DNA of 64,000 bases from Pyrinomonadaceae bacterium. GTDB taxonomy: Bacteria; Acidobacteriota; Blastocatellia; Pyrinomonadales; Pyrinomonadaceae. Positions 25,619 to 34,896 of this stretch are shown here, in pieces. The stretch is from NCBI GenBank assembly GCA_030841105.1, contig JAVEDE010000027.1:27510-91509 (forward strand), read 5' to 3'. The position numbers and the translations under genes are program-made. The stretch's first letter is position 1. Every line of letters starts with the position of its first letter. The notes under the pieces were generated by a model, which was not told the origin of the DNA, did not search any database, and saw only the letters and a program-made list of their open reading frames with translations.

Positions 25619-26239
25619 ATGATTCTGAAAGATGACAGACAGGCGCGCGAGCGTGCCGCCGCGGTCGTTCGTGCGGGCGGCCTCGTCGCCTTTCGCACGG
25701 ACACGTTCTACGGCCTCGGCACAGACCCTTTCAACCGCGACGCGTTGCAAAGCCTGCTCGCTTTGAAGGGTAGGGAAGACGGCAAGCCGATCCTCGTCGT
25801 CGTCGGCGATGCATCCGAAGTGGCGCGTTTCAACGCGCACGGCGGCAAGTTATTCGACCGTATCAGCGCGCGCCATTGGCCGGGGGCGTTGACGCTGGTC
25901 GTCAGCGCGCGCCCGGAGTTGCCGGAAGAGTTGACGGCTGGGACGGGGACGATTGGGGTGCGTCTGCCCGCCGACGAAGCGGTGTGTGAGTTTGTGCACG
26001 CGTGCGGCGGCGCGCTCACGGCGACGAGCGCGAACCGCGCCGGAGAGCCGCCCGCACGCACGGCCGGAGAGGTCGAGCGCGCTTTCCCGGACGGCCTCGC
26101 ACTCGTCGTTGACGGCGGCGCGTCGCGCTCGCAAGAACCCTCGACCGTGCTTGATGTCAGTGGCAGCGAAGCACGCCTGATCCGCGAAGGTGCGGTTAGT
26201 TGGCGAGAGTTACAGGAGACGATCAGAGGCGTGGGATGA
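25619..26239 (+). CDS. tsaC: threonylcarbamoyl-AMP synthase (Sua5/YciO/YrdC family)
   Basis: Makes threonylcarbamoyl-AMP from threonine, bicarbonate and ATP for t6A modification of ANN-decoding tRNAs. The 206 aa are a single YrdC domain: FRTDTFYGLGTDPFN near 24, HWPGALTLVV near 88, TIGVRLP near 113, TATSANRAGEPPART near 134 and VVDGG near 162. The ATG at 25619 gives the standard length, although the frame is open far upstream in DNA that is antisense to the neighbouring gene. tsaB is in the same window at 36024. Confidence 0.9.
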   Translation: MILKDDRQARERAAAVVRAGGLVAFRTDTFYGLGTDPFNRDALQSLLALKGREDGKPILVVVGDASEVARFNAHGGKLFDRISARHWPGALTLVVSARPELPEELTAGTGTIGVRLPADEAVCEFVHACGGALTATSANRAGEPPARTAGEVERAFPDGLALVVDGGASRSQEPSTVLDVSGSEARLIREGAVSWRELQETIRGVG

Positions 26240-26251
26240 GGGAATGGCTAT

Positions 26252-26323
26252 CAGTGGTCAGTTGTCCATCGTCAGTTGTTCAAGTGACAGCCTGACAGAC
26301 AAAGAACACCTGATCACTGACAG
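26252..26323. repeat. degenerate intergenic hairpin with GTCAGTTGT-like units
   Basis: The left part repeats GTCAGTTG twice (26257-26278). A complementary stretch CTGATCACTGACAG lies at 26310-26323. It looks like a decayed member of the heptad-arm family, located between convergent tsaC and the peptide-binding lipoprotein gene. Confidence 0.5.
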
Positions 26324-26329
26324 CCTCCG

Positions 26330-27946
26330 TTACTTGCTCACCGTTAAGCTGCGCACGAACGTCCAGTCAGCCCCGGCGGGGACTTTGATGTTGCCGACGT
26401 TCTTGCGTGCGATGACGATGTTGTTGTTGTACCAGAGCGGGAGCATCGGCACTTCGCGGCTGATTACATCCTGCGCCGCGGCGTAGAGCGTTTTGGCCTT
26501 GGCGCGGTCGGCGGTCGCGACGGCCTCGCCCAGAATCTTGTCGAGTTCGGCGTTGCGGTAGCGGCCGCGGTTGAAGTTGCCGCCCGACAGGTAGGTGTAG
26601 AGGTCGCGCAAAAAGATCGGGTCTTGATTGCCGCCCACCCAGCGTCCGGCGGTGAGTTGATACTGGCCGTTGCGTTGCGCTTCTCGGAGCGTGTTGTCTT
26701 CGAGCGTTTCGATGTTGACGGGGATGCCCACCTCGCGCAGCGAGTTCTGCATCACGCCCGCGTACTGGCGCACGACCGAGTTGCTCGCGGAGATTTTAAA
26801 ACTGAGCGGCTCGGCGAAACGCAGGCGTGGGCCGTCGCCGTCAGGGTCTGTGAAGCCCGCCTCGTCGAGCAGTTTTTTCGCCTGCGCCGGATCATAGTTG
26901 TAAGTTTTTTGTGACGTCGAGTAAGCCCAAGACTCCTGCGGCAGGATCGAGTGGGCGATGCGTGCCTGCCCTTGCAGGAGATTTTTGATGATGCTTTCGC
27001 GGTCAATGGCGTAGGCTATCGCCTGCCTGACGCGCGCGTTGTTAACCGGTGCGCTCTCGCTGTTGAAGCCGATGTACTGCACGTTGACGCCGGGCGACTG
27101 CACTACTTGAAGGTTCTGGTTCTTCGCGAGATTGACGTAGGCGTCGGGCGAGAGCGCGGTGTTGACGGCGAGGTCAACGCGCCCGGCGACGAGTTCCGCC
27201 TGCTGCGTGTTGGCGTCGAGGATGACTTTCACGCGCAGGCGTTTGATGTTGGGCGCGCCCTCCCAGTAGTCCTCGTTGGCTTCGAGTTCGACGACCTGCT
27301 GCGACTCGTCGTAGCTGATGAACTTGAACGCGCCCGATCCGAGCGGCTTGATCGCCTGCGACTCGAACGTGCCTTCGGGGATGATGGCGATGGGGATCAA
27401 GTTGGCGAACAATTCGAGCCACGGGCGGCGCAGGCGGAAGACGACCGTCCGCGGGTCGGTCGCTTCGATTGACGTGACGAGCGGCTGCTTGTTCGCGCCC
27501 GAGCCTTCGACAAACGAGAGCGCCTTCGGCGAATCGGAGGCGAAGAGTTTGTCGAAAGTGTATTTCACGTCGGCCGAGGTGAGCGGCTTGCCGTCGTGGA
27601 ACTTCACGCCGTCGCGCAGGGTGAAGGTGACGGAGAGGCCGTCGGGCGCAGTCACGACGTTCGACGCCAGTTCGCCCTCGTAGTCAAACTTCGGGTCTTT
27701 GCGCATCAGTTGGTTGAACATCAACTGGCGGTAACGCTCGCTCGCCGCGTCCGTGCCGCGCAAGGGGTCGAGCGTCTTTTGTCCGGCTTCGAGCACCATC
27801 ACGAACGCGGTGCCGCCCGCGCGCTTGCAGGACACGCCGGAGAGCGCCAGACATAGCAGCGCGGCGAATAGTAAACAACGCGTGAAGGAAAAATAGTTAC
27901 TGTTCGTAGCCTGACGCCAACCGCATCCTGAATTTCCACTTCGCAT
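26330..27946 (-). CDS. ABC transporter substrate-binding lipoprotein (peptide family SBP5)
   Basis: Extracytoplasmic solute receptor, 538 aa, for oligopeptides or related ligands. The signal peptide (about 22-39) ends in a lipobox LSGVSC, so the mature protein is anchored by a lipidated Cys. Family features are KTLDPLRGTDAASERY, KFHDGKPLTSADVKYTFDKL, PLGSGAFKFISYD and ALAYAIDRESI-like NARVRQAIAYAIDRESIIKN. Permease and ATPase genes are not adjacent. Its ATG overlaps the stop codon of the NagZ-like gene (TGATG), implying coupled translation. A muropeptide ligand is therefore an attractive but unproven idea. Confidence 0.9.
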   Translation of the reverse strand: MRSGNSGCGWRQATNSNYFSFTRCLLFAALLCLALSGVSCKRAGGTAFVMVLEAGQKTLDPLRGTDAASERYRQLMFNQLMRKDPKFDYEGELASNVVTAPDGLSVTFTLRDGVKFHDGKPLTSADVKYTFDKLFASDSPKALSFVEGSGANKQPLVTSIEATDPRTVVFRLRRPWLELFANLIPIAIIPEGTFESQAIKPLGSGAFKFISYDESQQVVELEANEDYWEGAPNIKRLRVKVILDANTQQAELVAGRVDLAVNTALSPDAYVNLAKNQNLQVVQSPGVNVQYIGFNSESAPVNNARVRQAIAYAIDRESIIKNLLQGQARIAHSILPQESWAYSTSQKTYNYDPAQAKKLLDEAGFTDPDGDGPRLRFAEPLSFKISASNSVVRQYAGVMQNSLREVGIPVNIETLEDNTLREAQRNGQYQLTAGRWVGGNQDPIFLRDLYTYLSGGNFNRGRYRNAELDKILGEAVATADRAKAKTLYAAAQDVISREVPMLPLWYNNNIVIARKNVGNIKVPAGADWTFVRSLTVSK

Positions 27947-29082
27947 CAAAGTTTGCCTCCATAGCTGTAATTGAGTTTGCGGTTGAGCGCGGCCACTTCG
28001 CCGGAGAGCGTGTCAAAGCGCGCTGCGTCGAAGGGGCGCGGCGGTTGGATGAGAGTTTTGAAGTGTGCGATGCGCGCGAGCGAGGCGTTGATGCGTTCCT
28101 CGCTGAGCTTGCCTTCGCGCGCGGCCGCGAGCAGCGAGTGGAAGCCGCGCCGGATCAAGTCTGGGCGCGCGCAGATGAGCATCATGTCCTCGCCCGCCTC
28201 GACGGCGAGACGCACGGTCTCCTCGATTTCATAGTGGCGCGCGATTGCGCCCATCTCCAGATCGTCCGTGACGACCAGACCCGTGTAGCCGATCTCTTCG
28301 CGGAGCAACTTGGTGACGATCTGCGGGTTGATCGAAGCAGGGATGAGCCGCCCGCCCGCCGTGCCGCTACGGAGATCAACTTTCGGGAAGCCGCCGTGGC
28401 TGACCATCACGGCGTGCACCATGTTGTCCTCGCGCTGGAAGAGTTCGATGTAAGGCGCGAGGTCTTGCGCGATCAGTTGATCCTGCGAGAGGTTGATGAT
28501 CGGCATCTCTTCGTGCGAGTCAACCTCGCCCGCGCCGATGCCGGGGAAATGCTTGGCGCAACCGAGACAGCCCTCGCCTTGCAGGCCGCGCAGGTAGACC
28601 ATGGTGTAGCCGAGCACCTCGCCGGGCGAGCGGCCGTAAGAGCGCGAGTAGAGTCCGTTCGAGAGCAGGTCGCGGTCGTCCGTCATGATCGAGAGGACGG
28701 GCGCGAAGTTCATGTTGAAACCGAGCAGGCGCAGGGCTTCGCCTGTGAGACGGCCGAGCGTGCGCGCGGCGGCGAGATCGCCGTGCTGGCGGATGGTGCG
28801 CGCGGCGGGCATGGGCGTGCAGATTTTCCGCAAGCGATCAACTAAGCCGCCCTCCTGATCAATGCCGAGCAGCGGTTCGACGTGTAAAGTCTCGCGCACG
28901 CTGTCGAGCAGCCCGCGCAACTGTTCGGCCGTGGCGACGTTGCGGCCGAAGATGATGACGCCGCCCGGCTGCACGTCTGCGACGAGCGAGCGCGCCTCTG
29001 CGTCGAACTCCGTCCCCGGCAGACCGATGTAGAGCAGTTGCCCGATCTTTTGTTCCAGCGAGAGGTTTGATAAATCAGACAT
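27946..29082 (-). CDS. nagZ: glycoside hydrolase family 3 beta-N-acetylhexosaminidase, NagZ-like
   Basis: Removes non-reducing GlcNAc from muropeptides in characterised relatives. The 378 aa protein has no signal peptide and is therefore predicted to be cytosolic. QLLYIGLPGTEF is near 13, LLGIDQEGGLVDRL near 72, CAKHFPGIGAGEVDSHEEMP near 157-176 and VVTDDLEMGAIA near 238. The nucleophile would be the Asp of TDDLEMGA, and the DSH dyad used as acid/base is intact. The usual PGHGDT is altered to PGIGAG. The ATG at 29082 is chosen; the frame extends to 29208 without a better start. The downstream lipoprotein gene is translationally coupled. Confidence 0.85.
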   Translation of the reverse strand: MSDLSNLSLEQKIGQLLYIGLPGTEFDAEARSLVADVQPGGVIIFGRNVATAEQLRGLLDSVRETLHVEPLLGIDQEGGLVDRLRKICTPMPAARTIRQHGDLAAARTLGRLTGEALRLLGFNMNFAPVLSIMTDDRDLLSNGLYSRSYGRSPGEVLGYTMVYLRGLQGEGCLGCAKHFPGIGAGEVDSHEEMPIINLSQDQLIAQDLAPYIELFQREDNMVHAVMVSHGGFPKVDLRSGTAGGRLIPASINPQIVTKLLREEIGYTGLVVTDDLEMGAIARHYEIEETVRLAVEAGEDMMLICARPDLIRRGFHSLLAAAREGKLSEERINASLARIAHFKTLIQPPRPFDAARFDTLSGEVAALNRKLNYSYGGKL

Positions 29083-29090
29083 AGTTGTTG

Positions 29091-29771
29091 TTATTGACGT
29101 GTAAGGGGATCGCCGGGGCCGTTCGGGTCTAAGCTGCGCTTGCGCGCTATGACTGCAAAACGATTCCGCTCCCAGCCGTAAACCGTGCGTTCCCTGAAAC
29201 GCGGGCAACAGTTTGCGTCCCCGTCGTCGTGCGCCAGCCCGGTAATTTGGAGCCGCCCACGGTTAATTGAAACCCCGTAAGGTCGTCCCAGCGTCCAGAC
29301 ATCCTTGCCGAAGTCGGCCGGCTCTCCGAGTTTATAACGATAGCCCTGTGATTCCTGAAAAATAAGTTTGCCGCGACCCCCGTGGTAAGAATAGACATAG
29401 TAGTTCTCAATGTACCAACAAGAGGCCTGGCAATTTGTTCCGAGCACGACGAGCGCCTCTTCTTGGCCGTCGCCGTCGAAATCGTGATAGTGAATTGAGA
29501 CCACTTTGGTAATGCCGTAGCATCTGGACTCCGGCACTGTGCCTTGTCGCATGGTCACAGTCTTTTTCTCGTCACATTCAAACGGATAGGTGAAATTGCG
29601 AAAGTCAATCGAGCGGATGCCGCTTTTGACTCGGGCGGGCGCTGTTACCGAAGTGGCTTGAAGCAGGAGGAGCGGAAAGACCAGTAGGGAACAAAACCTC
29701 ACGGCGTTTTTTAGTCGGCGTGAAACTGTGCGACTCAAAAGCCGTGTCGGGGTGGTGGCCTGCGTGATCAA
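29091..29771 (-). CDS. secreted hypothetical protein
   Basis: 226 aa. A hydrophobic N-terminal signal (VRFCSLLVFPLLLLQATSVTA, about 24-44) suggests export, with cleavage near the TAPA region. The mature part contains HYHDFDGDGQEEALVVLG, an FG-GAP/VCBS-like calcium loop often found in beta-propeller fragments. It has several Cys (CDEKK, RCYG, CQASC, NCCP) that could form disulfides. No family is recognised. The TTG start overlaps the mutS stop by 4 nt (TTGA), so it is probably cotranslated after mutS. Confidence 0.7.
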   Translation of the reverse strand: MITQATTPTRLLSRTVSRRLKNAVRFCSLLVFPLLLLQATSVTAPARVKSGIRSIDFRNFTYPFECDEKKTVTMRQGTVPESRCYGITKVVSIHYHDFDGDGQEEALVVLGTNCQASCWYIENYYVYSYHGGRGKLIFQESQGYRYKLGEPADFGKDVWTLGRPYGVSINRGRLQITGLAHDDGDANCCPRFRERTVYGWERNRFAVIARKRSLDPNGPGDPLTRQ

Positions 29772-32596
29772 ACGATTCGGGTGCGTATGTTTTTCAGGAG
29801 AGTACGGATTTCTTCCGACGAGAGGTTTTCTACATCAACGCCGCGCAACTCGTCAAGCAGGCTCTGGTTCGCCGTGTCGAAGAGCGTCGCCTGCGCCGCC
29901 AGCGCGCGCCGACCGGCGCGTCTGGCCGCCTGACCGAGCGCGCCGCCGCTGTCGTTCTTCTCGTCCGGCGCAGCTTCCGCGGGCGCGCCGTCCGAATTTG
30001 AGAGCGCGGTTGTTTTGGCATGCTCGGCGAACACGTCGAGTTCGTAGCGTTCGAGGCGTTGCAGCACGTCGCGCGCGCGTGAGAGAACGGCCGGGGGCAG
30101 ACCCGCGAGGCGCGCCACTTCGATGCCGTAAGACTTAGAGGCACGGCCGCGTTCGAGCTTGTAGAGGAAGATGACTTCGCCCTCGCGCTCGGCGACGCGG
30201 ATGCGGTAGTTCTGCGCGCCGGGCAGTCGTTCGGCGAGTTCGGTGAGTTCGTGGTAGTGAGTGGCGAAAAGTGTCTTGGCCGCGTGGTCGGGCGAGTCGT
30301 GCAGGTGTTCGGCGACCGCCCACGCGATGGAGAGGCCGTCGAAGGTTGACGTGCCGCGTCCGATCTCGTCGAGCAGGATGAGCGAGCGCGGCGTGGCGTT
30401 GTGCAGGATGGCGGCCGTCTCCGTCATCTCGACCATGAAGGTCGAGCGTCCGCGCGAAAGGTCGTCGGACGCGCCGACGCGCGTCCAGATGCGGTCGAAC
30501 AGCGGCAGGCGCGCGCGCTCGGCCGGGACGAACGAGCCGACCTGCGCGAGCAGCGCGATGAGCGCGACCTGCCGGAGAATGGTTGACTTGCCGCCCATGT
30601 TGGGGCCGGTGACGATGAGCAGACGATCCGTCGAATTGTTCATGTACAGATCGTTCGGGACGAAGGGTGTCTCGCTCGTCGCTTCGATGACGGGGTGACG
30701 GCCGCCCACGATCTCGACCTCGTCGCCGTCGTGGAGCGTCGGCTTCTGGTAGCGTTGACGAACGGCCGTCGTGGCGAGCGCGGAGAGCACGTCGAGCATG
30801 GCGAGTGCGCGCGCCGTCGCTTGCAGACGCTTCGTCTCGACGGCGACGCGTGCGCGCACCTCTGCGAAGATGGTCGCTTCGAGTTCGCCTATGCGCCCCT
30901 CCGCGCCCAGCACCTTCTGCTCCCACTGTTTGAGTTCGGGCGTGGTGAAGCGTTCGGCGTTGGCGAGCGTCTGCCGCCGCTCGTAATCGGCGGGCACGCG
31001 CGCGGCCTGACCTTTGGAGACCTCGATGAAGTAGCCGAAGACGTTGTTGAAACGGACGCGCAGCGAGTTGATGCCGGAGCGCGTGCGCTCGCGCGCTTCG
31101 AGGGCGGCGATCACACCTTTGGCGTCGCGGCTGATGGCGCGCAGTTCGTCGAGTTCGGCGGAGTAGCCCGCGCGGATCACGCCGCCGTCGGAGAGGTTGA
31201 GCGGCGGGTCGTCCGCGATGGCTTCGGCTATGCCAGCGCGCACGTCGCTCAACTCGTCGGAGTTCTCGCGCAAGACCTGTAGGAGCGACGACTCCGAGTC
31301 CGATAACGTCTGGCGAATCGTCGGCACTTGTTCGAGCGAGCGTCGCAGGGCGGCGAGGTCGCGCGGCGTGGCGGTGTTCATGCTGATGCGCGCGATGAGT
31401 CGTTCGAGGTCGGCCACGTCTTTGAGGAGCGACTGCATGCGGTCGCGCTTCATGTGCGAGCCGTGGAAGTCTGCGACTGCGGCGAGCCGCGCTTCGATCT
31501 CGCCGCGACGCACGGACGGGCGCAGCAGCCACGCGCGCAAGAGGCGCGCGCCCATGCCCGTGACGGTCGAATCAATGACGCCGAACAGTGTGTGCGAACG
31601 TCCCGCGTTGTTCTGCGCTTCGACGAGTTCGAGATTACGCACGCTCACCGCGTCGAGCACGAGATGATCCTGCGACTCGAAATAGGTGATGTCGTTGACG
31701 TGCGCGGCGGCGTCGCGCTGCGTCTCGCGCGCGTAGCGCAGGCACGCGCCCGCGGCGGCCACGGCGTCAATCTTACCTTCCAGCCCGTAGCCTTCGAGCG
31801 TGTACGCGCCGAATTGTTCGAGCAGCAGTGAGGCGCACGAGACGGGTTCCCACAACCAATCGTCGAGCGGCGAGAGCGACATGCAACTGCCCCCGCCGAA
31901 GTTCGCCGTCTCGACCGCCGCGGGGCGCGCGAAGGGGACGACGTTTGTGACGTTTGTGACGTTTGTGTCCGTGCTATTCGAGAGCGGGAGCGGTTCTGTG
32001 TGCGCCGCGCCGCCCGCGTAAGAATTTTTGACGAGCGGCGCGAGCGAGGCGGGGAAGAGCAGTTCGCGCGGGCTGTAGGATTCGATGTCGGCGCGGATGC
32101 GCTGCCAAGCGTCCGCGCCGCGCGCCTCGGTGGTGCGAAATTCTCCGGTCGAGAGGTCGAGAAAGGCCGCGCCGTAAGAGTCGCCCGCGCCGCAGACGGC
32201 GGCGAGATAGACGCATTCGCGCGACTCGACAAGTTGCGGGTCAATCGCCGTCCCCGGCGTGATGACGCGCACGACTTCGCGCCGGACGAGTTTCTTAGTC
32301 TTCGACGCGTCCTCCGTCTGCTCGCAGATGGCGACGCGATAACCTTTGCGGATGAGGCGCGCGATGTAGCCCGAAACCGAGTGGTGCGGCACGCCGCACA
32401 TCGGGACGCCCGCGCCCGCGCCGCGCTCCTTGTGTCTGGCCGTGAGCGTGATTTCGAGTTCGCGCGCGCCGGTCACGGCGTCGTCGAAAAAGAGTTCGTA
32501 GAAGTCGCCGAGGCGGAAGAAGAGGAGCGTGCCGGGGTGCTGCTGTTTCAGTTCGTGATACTGACGCAGCATCGGGGTAAGTGTCGGTTCAGCCAT
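29768..32596 (-). CDS. mutS: DNA mismatch repair ATPase MutS
   Basis: Mismatch sensor of post-replicative repair, 942 aa. The N-terminal mismatch-binding domain has the Phe-x-Glu wedge context FFRLGDFYELF near 27. Connector, lever and clamp domains follow. The ATPase shows VTGPNMGGKST near 633, then SFVPAERA, DDLSRGRSTFMVEMTE and LILLDEIGRGTSTFDG. The C-terminal HTH region (KSYGIEVARLAGLP) is followed by an Asp/Glu/Ala-rich spacer and a final helical part. The ATG at 32596 (MAEPTLTPMLRQYHELK) is preferred over an upstream alternative at 32650. mutL is not in the window. Confidence 0.96.
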   Translation of the reverse strand: MAEPTLTPMLRQYHELKQQHPGTLLFFRLGDFYELFFDDAVTGARELEITLTARHKERGAGAGVPMCGVPHHSVSGYIARLIRKGYRVAICEQTEDASKTKKLVRREVVRVITPGTAIDPQLVESRECVYLAAVCGAGDSYGAAFLDLSTGEFRTTEARGADAWQRIRADIESYSPRELLFPASLAPLVKNSYAGGAAHTEPLPLSNSTDTNVTNVTNVVPFARPAAVETANFGGGSCMSLSPLDDWLWEPVSCASLLLEQFGAYTLEGYGLEGKIDAVAAAGACLRYARETQRDAAAHVNDITYFESQDHLVLDAVSVRNLELVEAQNNAGRSHTLFGVIDSTVTGMGARLLRAWLLRPSVRRGEIEARLAAVADFHGSHMKRDRMQSLLKDVADLERLIARISMNTATPRDLAALRRSLEQVPTIRQTLSDSESSLLQVLRENSDELSDVRAGIAEAIADDPPLNLSDGGVIRAGYSAELDELRAISRDAKGVIAALEARERTRSGINSLRVRFNNVFGYFIEVSKGQAARVPADYERRQTLANAERFTTPELKQWEQKVLGAEGRIGELEATIFAEVRARVAVETKRLQATARALAMLDVLSALATTAVRQRYQKPTLHDGDEVEIVGGRHPVIEATSETPFVPNDLYMNNSTDRLLIVTGPNMGGKSTILRQVALIALLAQVGSFVPAERARLPLFDRIWTRVGASDDLSRGRSTFMVEMTETAAILHNATPRSLILLDEIGRGTSTFDGLSIAWAVAEHLHDSPDHAAKTLFATHYHELTELAERLPGAQNYRIRVAEREGEVIFLYKLERGRASKSYGIEVARLAGLPPAVLSRARDVLQRLERYELDVFAEHAKTTALSNSDGAPAEAAPDEKNDSGGALGQAARRAGRRALAAQATLFDTANQSLLDELRGVDVENLSSEEIRTLLKNIRTRIV

Positions 32597-32670
32597 GTTA
32601 CATCCAGAGAGAGAGGAATCGCGCGCGAAGCGACTAGAGTATTGGATCAACGGACGGCGGGCAAGTGGGG

Positions 32671-32758
32671 ACGAGGGATGCGGGCGGAGGGATGGGAGAT
32701 GAATGAGAAAACCACTCAGTCGAGTTGAGTGACTTCTTGTTCATCCCTCATCCCTTAA
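32671..32758. repeat. heptad-arm intergenic hairpin, GAGGGAT type
   Basis: The left arm 32671-32707 contains GAGGGAT units and the right arm 32740-32758 contains their complement (CATCCCT twice). A small CACTCA/TGAGTG stem lies in the loop. The right arm overlaps the kinase stop codon at 32755. Its distance from the mutS start (about 75 nt) is larger than for other members. Confidence 0.7.
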
Positions 32759-34815
32759 CGTATCACGCGGAGGTCGCGTTCGCTGATGATCTTCCAGCCG
32801 CGGTTGGTTTTTTGCCAGACGATTTCCTGCAAGACTTCGCCGCTTTGCGGGCGCGAGGCGTCGCCGCGACTGTAGGATTTGCGGAAGGTCGTGGTGGCCG
32901 TACTGCCGTCCTGTCCGAAGGTGATTTGCGGATCGCCGGTGCGACGGATAGACATGTTCGGCTCGCGAAAGAGTCGCGCCTTCTCGGCGCGCACTGCGGC
33001 GCGCGTGGTGTTTTGCGTGAGGTAAAAGGCCGACACGTTCGGCATGTAGAAGTTCGTCACCTGCGTCAGGTTGCGCGTGCTGTGCGCGACGAGCCAACTG
33101 TCAATGGCCGAACGCAGCGCGACGCGCTCTTTCTCCTCCGCGACGGCGGCATGCGGCGCGACCGACGGCTGCGGCGACGCGTTGGGCGTTGCAGAGGATG
33201 ACGGGGCGGGCGTGGTCGTCGCTGTCGCCTGCGCGCTCGGAGTCGGAACGGGCGAGGGCGTGGCGTTTGTGTTAGCGATGGTCGCTGCGCCGTCGTTGGC
33301 CGGTCTGCTGCGCCAAGCGTAGAGCAATAGGCCGAGCAGGGCTGCGAGTGCGAGCGAGCCGATGATGAGCGCGAGTGGAAAAGGGCGTCGCGCGCCCGTC
33401 GAGTCGAATGAACGCGTAGGGGACGGGTTGACCACTGTCGCCACCTCGTCCGCCTCGTCCGATTGCGCCGCGCCGCCCGCACGCGACTCCGTGGACGTGG
33501 CGACGCTTTCGCCGGATGTATCGGACGTGACGGACGCGGCCGACGCAACGGATGCGGATTGCGGGAGCGACTCGACGGGCGCGACTGCTTCAATGGAGCG
33601 CGGCGCGGCATCCTCTTCGTCAAGTGAGAGCGGGTCGTCTTCTTGAAGCGACGAGCGATCATCAGACGAGGGATCGCCCGTAGTCGGCTCTCCGGCGCGG
33701 TCAGTGTGATTCTCGTCCGGGTGGAGGACGGTGGGCGAGGCCGCGCCCTCTAAAGGGAACGTCTGAAACTCGACGGGGGCTTCGCCCGTCTCCGCTGCGG
33801 CTTGCATCTGCGCGGTCGTGGCCGCCTGCTCGTCCGAAGGGATGTGCAGGACGAGCGGCACGTTGTCGTCCGGCTCGAGCGCGCGGCCGATCTCTTGCAG
33901 TCTGGACGCGAACTCGGTGGCAGTTTGTGGTCGCGCGTCCGGCTCTTTGGCGAGCGACTCGGCGACGAGTTGGGCGAGCGCGGGCGGCGTGTCGGATCGG
34001 AGTTCGCGTATGTCGGGCGGCGTCTCGCGCACGTGCTTGAGGGCGATGGCAGTGGCCGAGGGCGCGTCGAACGGCGGGCGACCGGCGAGCATCTCGAAGA
34101 GGATGACGGCGAGACTGTAGACATCGGAGCGCGCGTCTGAGTCGTGACCGGCGCACTGTTCGGGCGACATGTAACGAGGCGTGCCGATGAGTGCCCCGGC
34201 GGCCGTCAAAGGGTCGCCGCTCGTCGTCGTTTGTTCGAGTAGCCGCGCGATGCCGAAGTCCAGAACTTTAGCTTGCAGTTCGCCGCGGTGGTCGCGCGTG
34301 AGGACGATGTTTGAAGGCTTCAAATCGCGGTGGACGATCTCTGAGTGGTGCGCTGCCCCGATCCCTTCGCCCACCTGGCACGCAATCTCCACCGCCCACT
34401 TGAGCGGCAGCGACCCTTCTGCGTTCAAGTACTCGCGCAACGTCTGCCCGTCGAGCAACTCCATGACGATGTAAGCCTCGCCGTCGGCGAGCGCGCCGTA
34501 GTCGTAGGTGTTGGCGACGTTCGGGTGATTGAGGCGGGCGGCGGCGCGCGCCTCGCGGCGGAAGCGTTCGAGCGCCTGCGGGTCGGAGACGGAATCGGGC
34601 AGGAGCATCTTGACGGCGACGGGGCGTTCGAGTTCGACGTGCGTGCCGGAATAGACCGCGCCCATGCCGCCGCGGCCGAGCAGCCGGTCGAGCCGGTACT
34701 TGTCTGCGATGAGGCGCGGACCGGGGCGCGCGTGCGTCAGACGCCCGTGCTCGGTCACTTCACAGACCGCCTCCGCGTCCTCGTAACAACGCCTGCATGT
34801 ACGGCAGATATTCAT
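32755..34815 (-). CDS. transmembrane Ser/Thr protein kinase with extracytoplasmic NTF2-like domain
   Basis: 686 aa. Residues 1-30 carry a Cys-rich knuckle (CRTCRRC, then C at the end of EDAEAVC). The Hanks-type kinase follows with LLGRGGMGAVYSG, VAVKML, IVHRDLKPSNIVL, VLDFGIA and GTPRYMSPEQ. A long acidic Ser/Thr-rich linker leads to one membrane helix (about 480-501), then a Pro/Ser/Thr-rich stalk. The C-terminal domain of about 125 residues (LRSAIDSWLVAHSTRNLTQVT... to SERDLRVIR) resembles SnoaL/NTF2-like domains. The ATG at 34815 follows GGAG by 12 nt. The FhaA-like protein is a possible phospho-reader. No PASTA repeats are present. Confidence 0.88.
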   Translation of the reverse strand: MNICRTCRRCYEDAEAVCEVTEHGRLTHARPGPRLIADKYRLDRLLGRGGMGAVYSGTHVELERPVAVKMLLPDSVSDPQALERFRREARAAARLNHPNVANTYDYGALADGEAYIVMELLDGQTLREYLNAEGSLPLKWAVEIACQVGEGIGAAHHSEIVHRDLKPSNIVLTRDHRGELQAKVLDFGIARLLEQTTTSGDPLTAAGALIGTPRYMSPEQCAGHDSDARSDVYSLAVILFEMLAGRPPFDAPSATAIALKHVRETPPDIRELRSDTPPALAQLVAESLAKEPDARPQTATEFASRLQEIGRALEPDDNVPLVLHIPSDEQAATTAQMQAAAETGEAPVEFQTFPLEGAASPTVLHPDENHTDRAGEPTTGDPSSDDRSSLQEDDPLSLDEEDAAPRSIEAVAPVESLPQSASVASAASVTSDTSGESVATSTESRAGGAAQSDEADEVATVVNPSPTRSFDSTGARRPFPLALIIGSLALAALLGLLLYAWRSRPANDGAATIANTNATPSPVPTPSAQATATTTPAPSSSATPNASPQPSVAPHAAVAEEKERVALRSAIDSWLVAHSTRNLTQVTNFYMPNVSAFYLTQNTTRAAVRAEKARLFREPNMSIRRTGDPQITFGQDGSTATTTFRKSYSRGDASRPQSGEVLQEIVWQKTNRGWKIISERDLRVIR

Positions 34816-34896
34816 CCGACCACAACACTCCAAACGTTTGCGCTGGCAGCCTCTACTTGTTAAAGCGAAGTGTGAGGCGGGTTTCGTCCGCTGTCA

